Origin: Oscarella lobularis
Lineage: Eukaryota; Porifera; Homoscleromorpha; Homosclerophorida; Oscarellidae
Direction of reading: 5' to 3'
Assembly: GCF_947507565.1 (NCBI RefSeq)
Contig: NC_089175.1
Coordinates: 248,001 to 312,000 of the forward strand
Length of the DNA stretch: 64,000 nt
Shown here: in pieces, positions 10,194 through 20,748 of the stretch
How positions within the stretch are numbered: position 1 is the stretch's first letter
Layout: each line of letters starts with the position of its first letter
Program-made: the position numbers and the translations under genes
The notes under the pieces: generated by a model
What the model was told of the DNA's origin: nothing
What the model saw: the letters and a program-made list of their open reading frames with translations, nothing else
Database searches by the model: none

Positions 10194-13100
10194 TTAGTGA
10201 AATTCTTCGTGGCAATCACTTAGAGGTGTTGGCTCTCCTGTGAGTGTCACGTTGCCCTCGAGAACGTTCGATGGAGCCATGGTCATTTGATGAGGTTGCT
10301 GCCCACCAACAAAGATTTTGATGACTGTTGGCTCGACAGTCCATTCCGTTGTCCAAACTGCCATCTGTCGTGGAGTCACTGTAAAGTTGACCTGCAATTT
10401 CAAATAGATATACTATTTATTAGTAAAGTGTTTTTTTTTTACTTTCTTCCGCCCTTCTGAGCCAATAGATACCCTTTGAAAGCCTACAACCTGCATGTGA
10501 GGCGCTGGAATTGATTCATTTGCCCAGTGAATGTAGACTTGAACCACCTTGTATATAAAACAATTCTAATTAATTAAATGCTTTCATTCAATACTAATCA
10601 CCTCATCTCCTTCTTTGTCACCAACGTTCTCAACCACCACCGAAACGGAAATATTGCTGCATATCTTTGCCTCGGAAGTTACAATGAGTTGAGAATAGGC
10701 AAACTGAGTGTATGACCTGAGTGAAAAAGAATGAGCCAATGAAGTTTGATAAAACCATATTGACTTACAGTCCATATCCAAATGGGTACAAAGGTACTCC
10801 TTCAAAGTATCGATATGTTCGATTAATCATTGTGTAATTAACGATGTCTGGAACCTTGAATTTCGTTTTGCAAGTCACTGAATACAGAGTGGTCATTTGC
10901 TCAGCGTACCTGATCCAAAGACATTGGCCAAGTGGCTGGAAGACGTCCTGCAGGATTGACGTATCCAAGGAAAAGGTCAGACAACGCACTTCCTGCTGCC
11001 TAAAATTTGGCAAAGTTAGACACGTAAATAGGATGGCAACAGATATCTCACTTGAGCCGGAAAGAAACACTCAATAATGACATCCACATTGTCTTTGCCC
11101 ATGAGATGTTGAGAGGTCCAGCGTTAAACAGAAGCAAAACAACCGGCTTTCCTAACACAAATCTAATTTTTAAAATAAATAAATTTGTCAGATTAGATGC
11201 CTTTTGCAGTCTCATAAGCATCCATCAGTAGCTGAGCCTGATGACCAGGAAGTTCAATGTCAGAACGGTCGTGACCTTCTCTTTCCAAATCACGTCCTAA
11301 ACAAAAGCACGTAAACAAGGGCTATCTAATACTGAGTAACGTTGTCACCTGTTCCTAGACAGACAACAATTACGTCAGAGCCATTTATTGCCTTCTTGAC
11401 TGAATCAGCATCGTAGGTGCTGCCAAATAAATTATTTTCTAGTTCATATATAGAAGGAAATACATGTATATATACTCGCATGCGGAGTCGTCGCGCAATC
11501 ATTGAATAGGTGAGTCCCGCTAGTGGAGTAGTAACAAAATTCTCCTAGTAGAAGAAAAGTTTTTCGACGTCAAAAACGGCAGAAACAACTTGCCATTATT
11601 GTTGGAGAATAGTCTCCAAATAGAAGACGCGAGTCGTTTGCAAAAGGACCCAGAATCTGAAAACATTGACTGACAACACATTTTCACTTATTCTGTTTTT
11701 ACCGTCATCTGATCAAGAGAATGCTCTCGAAGTGGCAGAACATTTTTCTCATTTTTCAGCAACACGAACGACTTTCCAGCGGCAAAACGAGCCAAATCTT
11801 GGTGCTCTCTGCTTTGAATGATAGACACATCTAGCCTAATAAAAAGATAATCAGAAAAGAGAAGTATTTTATATAGAAACTCTTACTTGCTATACGGATT
11901 CATTTCCGGTGGATCAAACTCTCCCAGAACCATTCGAGTCATAAACAGACGACTAGCACAATCGCGCAGAGTAGACTCGTTCACCAATTTCTGTACAAAA
12001 TCCACTATAATAAAATACTTTCTATACATATAGGAAATAACCTGATTATAGGCTTCTTCCAGGTGAGAAAACGTCGTGTTTTCATCGTTACCGTCCTCCA
12101 AACAGGTACCCGCGTTGACAGCTGCCGCTGCTGTGTGAACTGGGTCTTGAGTATAGTTGTGCTGCGTCATTATGTTCTCTAGAGAAAGAGCGTGGAAAGG
12201 GGAGTCTCTGCAAACTTCTTCAAGCTCACCCAAGGCACCCTGATCGCTAACAACATAGCCTAAAAGTCTTTACGTCAAATTGATTGGGTATATCAGTATG
12301 TGAAAATTTACCCTCAAAATTCCATTCGTTTCTAAGAATTTCGGTGAGGAGTTTTGAATTGGCACAAGCCGGAACGCCTTGTATGCTATTAGAATTTCTA
12401 TTAATCAATAATATACTACGTTAAATCAATAAAATTGACCTGTTAAAGCTACACATGAGACTGTAGCTTCCAGCCATAACACACGCCTCAAATTGGGGCA
12501 AAAACGTCATTCTCCAATCTCGATCAGAAACCTGTCAAGTAGACGATTTTATAAAAGAAATTCCCTTACTTCAATCTTCTCACTTTTGAATCAAAGCTAA
12601 ACCTGGACACAGGCACATCTTCCGGGCCCCCGTGCACGTCAAAATGCTTGCAACCAGCATTAGCACGCACATAACGATGATCATCTAAAACAACCACGCG
12701 CTTCTCATCATAAGACTTATGTACTAGAACACGCCATTTGACCGGACAAATAGGGACACTCTCCAAACGTCTCCTGGTTTCGACCCCAGCGTGGATCACG
12801 CATAATGTTTACGACAGGACTCCTAAAAGAGAAATGAGTCTCTTCTCTATCCAGGAGAATATACGTACCAGCAACTCAAGCCAGTATGAAAGGAATAGTC
12901 ACCCAGTGCAGTGGCATTATTGTTCTATAAAGAAAATGAAATTTCTAATGTGAATAATGCTGATATTCTTACCTTTGCTCTGACTTCTTTTGACGTGGCC
13001 TCAGTAACGCGATAGACAAGATCGTAGTCAAAACTTGCAGCCTTGATGATACGGTTACCGGTACATGTATAAAGAAACTACGTAAACATGTATCTCATAC

Positions 13101-13500
13101 CATTCCAAGAGCCTGAGGAAAGGACGTTGCAGCACCGGCTCCCACGTCTCCACTCAAACATTCCGTCCCAAACTGATACGGCTTGATTCCCAATCTTTCT
13201 ATGGCTGGAGTAGGACCTGCAATGACAAGTGGGCGTGGATCATAACATCTACGAGTACAGGTTCCTCTTTCTGTCTTACTGTTCTTCCGTGCGCCTCCGT
13301 GGGACATCTGTCCTGCAATTTCAGAGATGTTGAGTCGTTCGACCAAGTCCTGGAGGCGCAATGATCGTCTAGAAAGAGATGCTCAGCCTGCCACGGTTTA
13401 CCGCTACGCGAGCTTCGAAAGAGAGCGACGTGTTGCGAAAAGGATAGTCGTCTGCCGTGCAAACAACGACAAGGAAAACGATAGCGAGTGCAGAAAGCAT
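10194..13500 (-). CDS. GH3 family beta-xylosidase/beta-glucosidase-like secreted enzyme
   Basis: About a dozen or more short exons encode a complete GH3 protein of the plant-BXL-like type, which removes terminal sugars from beta-glycosides. Exon 1 (13402-13500) is a signal peptide ([17 protein letters not shown]) followed by [15 protein letters not shown]. It splices in phase to [15 protein letters not shown]. Family motifs follow: [29 protein letters not shown] (about 12780-12830), CKHFDVHGG near 12650, LMCSF, and [11 protein letters not shown] (about 12220-12270), in which the Asp aligns with the GH3 nucleophile. Later come [16 protein letters not shown]-type sequence near 10790, and the fibronectin-III-like C-terminal domain with '[11 protein letters not shown]' and VGGQQP. 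The stop is at 10194. It is the only non-kinase enzyme gene in the window. The substrate cannot be told from sequence. Confidence 0.85.
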
Positions 13501-13692
13501 AGAAACAGCCGAAATTCCAAAATACTGCACGGCGAATAGCGCACTATAGTTAAATTTTATTAGTGCTCATAAAAATTCACGGTAATTATGCCGAAACAAA
13601 GATGACATCATGCATTTTATCACGTGGCACAATCACAAACAAATAAATAAATAAGTCAGACTTAAATTATTACAGTTAGACACTCAAGATTA

Positions 13693-15987
13693 TTACAGAA
13701 ATTTTGGCTTTCTCATCTTTGCTAGAACTTCGTCCATTGATGGTCTTTGACGCCTGTCCATGGCAGAGCATAGTTTGGCAAGTTCCAGTAGATGTCCAGG
13801 CAAGTTCTTGCACCATTCAATCCGTGGATCAATCATATCCTCGGTATACCCCTCTTTTTCCTGATCCTTCATATAAGTGATCTAGAAACAGACTCATAAA
13901 ACTACAGTAATCATTCCTAGTTTTTCTACTAAGTCCATCTTCTTGGAATAACTGTATGGAGGCAACCCAGTGACAATCTCATAAAACACCTAAGCCACAA
14001 CAAACACTGTGAGCCCACGAATTCCATAAAAGTAAAATATTAATTCGTTACCATTCCCAATGCGTACACGTCAACTTTCTTTGACAGGATTCCCAAAAAG
14101 GCCTCCGGTGGCATGTACGATCGCGATCCAACCATCACGGTTGTAGAGACGTACGATTTGTCACAATCCCAGAATGTTGACAGACCAAAGTCAGCCAATT
14201 TCACTGTCACTCTCTCGACGTCGTCGTTTTTTAGCAAAATATTAGCTCTACAAAAGAAAGATTAATATGTAAAATATATAAAAATTTCTAATTACGTCTT
14301 GACGTCACGATGTATAATTCCGATGCTGTGTAAATAGTTTAGCGCATCCGAAAGATCTTGTACAATAAACAAACGATCTTTCCAGTGCGGAGGATTCGGA
14401 TTATTCTAAATACAAAACGTATAGTCAGAAGACACGAACTACCCTAGTGATCAAGCATTCTGACCTTTGATAACGCTTCCCTTAGAGTTCCTCCCCTGAT
14501 CAGTTCATAGGCCATACACAGTTCTGGACCGTCGATGCAATAGGCAATAACAGATATAATGTTGGGATGTTGACATCTAAACTTAATTGAAAATATCTTG
14601 CTACAAATAAAATAAAATTCCTCTTGCCTGGACAAAGCTTTCATTTCAGAAGAAAACTGCCTTCTTGTTAGTCTCACTGTTGATGGTCTGTCATTCTTCG
14701 GCTAATAGTTCATTATAATATTTAATTATTATTATGTATCTGTTTCTACTATTACCGGTTTGTATCTTTTTACTGCCACCGCTACGTCTTTCCCGCGCAA
14801 ATTGAGGTCGCCAAGATACACTTTTCCAAAGCTGCCAGACCCCAGTAAGCGCTTGTTGCCTTCATCAAAGTCACTTGTTGCCTGCTTCATGTCATCATAG
14901 CCTAATAGTTTCACACCCAAGTCATCTATGTCGTCCACATCATCCGTCTCAAGAGAACGATCTTCACTTGATCTTGATGAAGTTGGCAACTCAAGGTAAT
15001 CTCGATGAGGAAAAGATCCTCTATTATTATCAGAATCTGAAGAGCGTTTTTGCGGTCCAAATTCCGTTCGTCGTTGATGATTATCGTTAGAATTGTTTTT
15101 ATCTCCTGAGTCAGAATTGTCTCCATTACTATCATCTCCACCATCTCCACCTGCTCCAGCCACACAGTTCCCCCTAATTCACATAAAAACTGTCCTCAGG
15201 AAAAACCAACACGACAACTCGGTCTAACTAAAACATACCTAGTTTTATTGCCAGGCGTCTGTAAGTCAGCTGAGGTCATTTCGAAATTTCTTTCAACCAC
15301 AGTGACCCTTCCAGTGCTATCCTGAACGTTGTCAATCTCAGATGTTCTTTTCGGACTACTCACAGAAGAGGAAAAAAATTGCTGGGTTCCACAGCAATCT
15401 ACTGTTCCTTCTGTTCCTTTTCGAGATTGTGATGTTCTACTTTCCCTTTCAGGGCGTTGCTGCTTGTTCTCATCCGCACTGTTTGGCACTTCAAAGTCAG
15501 GTGGGCAACTGTTCCACCTTTGAAGCTTGAGAACACTGACGGAATTTAAATTTCTCGGCACTTCTCCGTCTTCAAGTTTCAACCCGATGTCTTCAACCTG
15601 ACTCAGAGAGGAAAAATCGTCAGATTCTGTTTCAGTCTGTATCACCACTACCTTTTGATTGCTGCCACTGTTCCAATGCGGAGGAGCAAATGCGATGTGA
15701 AGACTGAATTCTTCTACCAATAGCCCGGGCCAGAGCCGCTCTGGCCCGGGCCGGTCAGAGCCTGAGCTGGTCAGTGGCGATTGCGCCCTCTTGCCTTTCA
15801 TTCTATTGGAAAGAATCGCCAAGGCTATTGTGACCACTAATAGCAAGAAGATCAGAAGCAGCAGCAAGATCTCAAAATAGGGTGCTCTCTGGAGCTTCGG
15901 GCTATCCGGAGGGTGACAGACGTCTCCAGCTCGAGCTACTACTGCATCTTTTAAAGTGCATCCTACCGCAAGAGCACCAACGGCCAT
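13693..15987 (-). CDS. Single-pass transmembrane TKL receptor kinase (G1)
   Basis: Exon 1 starts at ATG 15987 and encodes a short N-terminal part of about 39 residues. A strong transmembrane helix follows at about residues 40-59 (ILLLLLIFLLLVVTIALAIL), then a long Ser/Glu-rich cytoplasmic stretch. A GTATGT donor after 'NKTR' (about 15239) joins in phase 2 to GNCVAGAGGDGGDD (exon about 14760-15178). That exon continues to 'DDMKQATSDF', GSGSFGKVY and VAVKRYKP. Further exons carry RRQFSSEMKAL, CIDGPELCMAYEL, IIHRDVK, ADFGLSTFWD, MPPEAFLGILSK and PSMDEVLAKMRKPKFL, ending at 13693. All catalytic residues are present. The ectodomain is too short for a ligand-binding fold, so signalling may depend on partners. 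A perfect palindrome (15724-15750) lies just after the transmembrane codons. Confidence 0.75.
15724..15750. repeat. Perfect 13-bp inverted repeat with one-base centre
   Basis: The arms CCCGGGCCAGAGC (15724-15736) and GCTCTGGCCCGGG (15738-15750) are perfectly complementary around a single C. It lies within the coding part of exon 1 of the receptor kinase and is absent at the equivalent place in the degenerate copy at 16.07-16.5 kb. Confidence 0.9.
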
Positions 15988-16069
15988 GAAGGAAAGTTTG
16001 ATGACACTGCATTATTGCCACACGCCCTTTGCCCCGTGAATCACGCTGATCCGACTCTCGCTCACGTGC

Positions 16070-16500
16070 AAAAAAGTCCTACACCACACACACCTCGGCG
16101 TTTCCCCACTTTCAGTTTTAAACCCAACGTCTTCAATCTGAGAGGGAAAACCGTCAAAATCTGTTTCAGTCCGCAACACACTACCTTTTGATTGCTGCCA
16201 CTGTTCCAATGCGGACGTGATGTGAAGACTACTTCTTTCTGCCATAATGCAACACAGTAGGTCAGGAGGGCCAAAGCTGATCAGTGCTATTCTTACTGCA
16301 CGCTCTCGCGAGCTGGACCAGAAATGAACAGGTATCAGCAAGTAGATTCAGTACCGGCTACAAACGCGAAATAGGGTGTTCTCTGGAGTCTCGGGCTATG
16401 CACTCGGTCCAGGAGGCGACAGACGTCTCCAATTCGACAAGAGCTAATACGTTGCAGTCTGGCACACAAATGAAGAATAGTTTGTTGATCGATGACTCAC
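16070..16500 (-). pseudogene. Degenerate duplicate of the G1 first exon
   Basis: Two frames together match exon 1 of the gene at 13693-15987: 'HWNSGSNQKVV' near 16190 and 'IEDVGFKTESGE' near 16110. The matching DNA continues past 16400 (the 'GTGTTCTCTGGAG' region). Frameshifts separate the pieces and the transmembrane codons are not kept. No kinase exons belong to it. It is a broken partial duplication placed between the two flanking kinase genes. Confidence 0.65.
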
Positions 16501-16690
16501 CTTCTATATGAGACCTTGCTCACGTGCGGACTTTCTGCTCAAAGAAAATGGCCAAGCGCTTTCTCAGTCCAGACGCCATTAATCGGGTGCAGAAGACACA
16601 TCCTGTAGCTAAAATGACGACTTAGTTACACCAACAAATTTTCTACATACGATCACGCAATACAGTACATAAACACACGTACAGAGCGCT

Positions 16691-19600
16691 TCACCTAGAT
16701 TCATTCACAAGATCTTCAATTTTCTTACGAATCTAAGATTCAGTTTAGTCAAATAAGCATAATCATGCGCCCAAGTCACTTCTTTCGTTTTTGGCCTTTT
16801 GTCTGCGTACAAACGCGTGCATTTTTTTGAAAGAGCGAACAATTTCCGAGCCAACGAGGGTGGCCAAGGCGTCCGAGGATCTGTCAGAATGGCAGGATCT
16901 TCACCTGCACTTTCCAGATCTATAAAGTACATAATCTACTCAAAACGTTCTTAGAAATACCTAAACGTGTCAACAAGATAAGGCAACATACAAGATCAAT
17001 TTTCTTTGCAGAACTGTAGGGCGGTAAACCAGTGACGATTTCATACATAATCTAAAAAAACAATGAATGACAACGATACTTGATCGCTTGGTAGCTGCAA
17101 CCATTCCAAAGGCGTAAACATCAACTGCCGGCGATACGCGACCTCTAAGGGCTTCGGGAGACATATAGCTTTTTGTCCCAACAGGCATAGTGGCATAGAA
17201 AGACTCTGTAGTCCCGTCAACTTCGTGTAAATACATGTATGATGAAAGACCGAAGTCGGCTAGCTTTGCAATCAATACGCCTTTTTCATTTTTCCCCAGA
17301 AGTACATTGGAACTGCAAAATAAACACGTGTCCTATTGGTAAGTAAATTTGAATAATGGCTTGCCTTTTGACGTCACGATGAATCAAATTGCAAGACGAG
17401 TGAATAAAGTCTAAAGCCTCTGATACGTGAAGAGCCATGACTAAGCGGTTCTTCCACGAAGGTGGACTTGGGTTATTCTACAGCACACAGTGTAAGCACG
17501 GATCGTAGAGTCTACAATCCGTGGTGTAAGCTACTTAATACAAATACCCTGACCTTTGATAGCGCATCTTTCAAAGTCCCATCCATGAGGAATTCATAAA
17601 CTATGCATAGCTCAGCAGAATCAATACTGTAGGCCAACAGTTTAACTACATTTTTGTGAGAACATCTGTCATGATTGATACGCCTTTAGATAGTGTTATA
17701 TAAAAAACAAAAACAGGCTTACGCGGACAAAGCCCGTATTTCGGACGGAAATTGTCTTCTGTGTAGTTGTAGGTAAGATGGTCTATCACGTTTAGGCTAA
17801 AAGAGAAAAGAGGATACAATTAATTAGGTTTATTAGTTTGTTTAATACCGGTTTGAATTTTTTTACTGCAACCAAAAAGGGTTTATCTTTCCATCGGAGA
17901 TGTCCCAGATAAACATCCCCAAAGCTTCCTGAACCAAGAAAACGTCCATTCATAGCCACGGAAGAAGAATTGAAGTCGTCGGTCGCTGCCTTCAGTTGTT
18001 CAAACGGTATTTCTATAAGTTCGTGCGGCCAGACCAATGAATCTTGGTCTACACCACGAAGAATAGATGACAGCGCAATCCCGTGCGTTTTTGACTGAGA
18101 CGAGAAGGAGTCGCGAAAAAAGCGAGATCTCTCTGAGTCTTCTTTTCCACCAGCAGCCTTTGACGGCCTTTTATTTTTATCCTCATCGTCATCTGAGTCA
18201 TCATCATCCGGATCGTCATGATGGTCAGGTGCCCCACCAGCTGTGCGTAAAGAAGCCTTTGCATTATTAGGAGCGTGCAAAGAATGTGATTGATCATCTT
18301 GTCTAGCTTTTTCTCCTGCCATCTCTTGACTAGTGGTATGAACAGAAGGATCAGAAGAAGCACTTCCATTTTTTACTCTTGCAAGCATTGTATCTTTATC
18401 ATCTCCATCATCCTTATCAGAGCCTTCATCAGCCACATCGCTGACCGTGGTCAGCTTGACGACATGGTCAGAAGAACTTTTGTGATCAGAAGAAGCGAGT
18501 TTGTTTATCTTCAAGTCCGATGAACGCTTGTCATCATTAGCAGCCTTTGACGGCTTTTTATCTTTATCATCGTCGTCATCTGAGTCATCATCAGAACTGT
18601 CATCATAATCAGGTGTCCTAGCAACGAGTAAAGGAGGCGACTCGTCAATTTGTCTAGGTTTTTTCCCTGGCATCTCTTGACTGGTGGCCTGAACAGAAGG
18701 AAGTCTACTATCAGAAGAAGCACTTCCTTTTGCATCAAACAGATGCATTGTATCTTTATCATCACCATCATCATCAGGGTCGGGTGCCACAGCCACATCC
18801 ACAGCCACATCGATAACCATGGTCAACTTCTTCTGCTGACTGTCGACGACATGGTCAGAAGAACTTTCGCGATCAGAAGAAGCGAGTGCGTTTATCTTCA
18901 AGTCAGATGAGCGCTTGTCATCATCAACAGCAGAGTCATTGTCATCACCAGGTGCAGCTGCAGTGAACGAAGGAGGCAGCCCATCATTGTGTCTGCTCGG
19001 GATCTTTTGAAAAGTGGCATGGCCAGAGCGTTTACTATAAAAAGAAGCCCTTTCTTTTCCTTCTGCGCTAGACCTTTTATCTTCATCATCCGAGTCATTG
19101 CCGGAATCCTCTTCATTGGCAGTTTGCAAAGGAAGCGACTTATCATTCTGTCTAGCTTTTTCTCCTTGAATTTCTGCTTTAATGATACACTTGTTCGACA
19201 TCTCTTGACTAGCGGCATTGCCAGAAGGTTTACTATGAAAAGAAGTCCTCTCTTTTTCTGCTGCGTTGGGCGTTCTATCTTCATCATTGCCATTATCATC
19301 CGAGTCATTGCCGGAATCCTTTTCGTCGTCAGACTCATTAGTTTGTTTAGCTTCTTCTCCTTTAAGTTCTGCCTCACCGCTAAGCATATCCTGGCCATAG
19401 ACATAGCCAGACAATATACTATCAGTCTGTTTTTCTTCCGCGTCAACGGCCAAAGGAGGTGACCCGTTGCTTTGTATAGGCTTTTCTCCTTTAGATCTCA
19501 CAACGTTTTCACATTCTTCTTTCAGAATGGTGATAAAGGTAGAAAGTTGCTTACTACATGCAGGAGACACAACGTTGTATACTTTTAGAATAGCTTCTTC

Positions 19601-19954
19601 AGGTTTCAAATAAACGTTCACTTTCATATCAATCTTGGCTTCTAAAGAAGATGAGTTTTTCCTGGCGGTTTCAGGACTTGAACGGCCATCTCCAACGCTC
19701 ATACGATCTGCTCGATTTTGCTCTTCAACGACAGGGTTGCTCACATTACGGCTTGGACCATCTAACATCTTTGCCAAGCTGTCTTCTGTCAACTGTTTGT
19801 ACGGTTCCAACATTTCATAATTGACAGATTCATCGCTTTTGGGCAATCTATGGTACGCAAAAATAGGACTCGTTCTCTTACAACGAAGAAGTGCTCGACC
19901 TTTCAACTTTGGGATATATATCGCTTGCGAACTGATTCGAATACGATAAATCAT
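16691..19954 (-). CDS. TKL kinase with ~600-residue acidic repeat N-terminus (F1)
   Basis: The first in-frame ATG is at 19954 (MIYRIRISSQAIYIPK). The exon to about 17850 encodes a unique N-terminal part, then a long Asp/Ser/Lys-rich low-complexity region. Blocks such as KRSSDLKIN..LASSD, GDDKDTM, GSASSD, TSQEM and DDDSDDDDDKDK recur in at least two units of roughly 110-130 residues. The kinase follows: 'FEQLKAATDDF', GSGSFGDVYLG, VAVKKFKP, then NVVKLLAYSIDSAELCIVYEF, LIHRDVK, ADFGLSSY, MSPEALRG, GLPPYSSAKK, a DPRTPWPPS exon and a terminal exon IRKKIEDLVNESR ending at 16691. HRD and DFG are intact. The acidic part is probably disordered. A shorter relative of it occurs before the second kinase of the gene at 24403-30321. 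Confidence 0.75.
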
Positions 19955-20338
19955 TGCGCCTCCCGACAAAATTCAGTCGAATTTTCACGGCGTGCTGTGT
20001 GATGGCGTACACGATTAGGCGACCAATCGACATACAAGACCAATCTCACCGATGATGCCTTTTGGACGACGTCAGCCATCGCTTTTTACACAGAGAAGAC
20101 GATCGTTCTCCCCGAACAGGACGCGCAGTTTCGCGCATGCGCTGTCGTCAAACATCCGCTTCAGTGGGAGCTGGCGGTGATCACCTGCTACTGTAAGAGA
20201 CTACAACATAGATATGGTCAGAGTAACTTGTAAGGCAAACCAATTTTTATTCGTTACTTTATCTCTCAGATCCAACAAATTTCCAAGAACATTCAAAACC
20301 TACGAAATACAAACACCTTCACGAAATTTGAAGCCAGC
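19955..20338. other. 5' flank of F1 with NRF1-like palindrome
   Basis: No coding sequence is recognised between the F1 start and an orphan kinase exon. The stretch contains GCGCATGCGC at 20133-20142, about 180 bases upstream of the F1 ATG. Such sites occur in promoters of housekeeping-type animal genes. Whether it works here is inference. Confidence 0.3.
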
Positions 20339-20512
20339 TCATTTGAAAACCTCATCCATTCGTGGCCTGTTAATGCGATCTTTTTCAGTGCATCTTTTTG
20401 CGAGTCCAATGAGTCCATAGGCAAGATTATAAAACCATCCAATTCGCGGATCAAACAAAGAGCTCGTTTCATTTCCTTCTTTCTCCAATTTAAGCACGTA
20501 CTCTGATGATGG
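20339..20512 (-). pseudogene. Orphan kinase C-lobe exon
   Basis: On the minus strand this reads YVLKLEKEGNETSSLFDPR, then GLIGLAKRCTEKDRINRPRM and DEVFK followed by a stop at 20339. This is the last C-lobe part (helices H to I, with the invariant Arg) of a TKL kinase. No other exon of that kinase is next to it; the neighbours are the 5' flank of F1 and the 3' end of the gene at 20749-23947. It is a relic, or a piece now carried in the F1 5' untranslated region. It is unlike the C-lobes of both neighbours. Confidence 0.65.
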
Positions 20513-20525
20513 GAATGCAGAGCCG

Positions 20526-20612
20526 TATATAGAGAATGCATCTCATGACGTCATTGCACACATCCCTGCGCTAAAAATAGCTTTTCTTACAGAACACAAG
20601 GGCGGGGCGGGG
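20526..20612 (-). promoter_or_regulatory. GC box - CRE - TATA-like cluster
   Basis: In minus-strand order this holds a GC-box run (20601-20612, GGCGGGGCGGGG on the plus strand), a TGACGTCA palindrome (20546-20553) and TATATA (20526-20531). The 14 bases around the TATA (CAGAGCCGTATATA, plus strand) recur at 24043-24056 near the start of the polykinase gene at 20749-23947. Order and spacing fit a minus-strand promoter that could drive F1 through the orphan exon. Confidence 0.4.
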
Positions 20613-20748
20613 CTTTTAACTCACATTAATTTCAAGAATGTCCTCAGATTCAGCAACAGATAACCATGCAGCTCAATGCTAATTGCTACGCAGAAAATTT
20701 TACGTCAAACACATACTAGTACACCTTCACAAACAAATCGCTCAAACT

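Noticed and set aside
15196-15987. LRR, immunoglobulin or TIR domains in the receptor-like kinases
   Set aside because: The ectodomains are very short or unrecognised; no repeat or cysteine pattern of these folds was seen.
19954-19969. A start codon at 19969 for F1
   Set aside because: That codon is TTG. The first ATG in frame is 19954, and a stop lies just upstream of the TTG.
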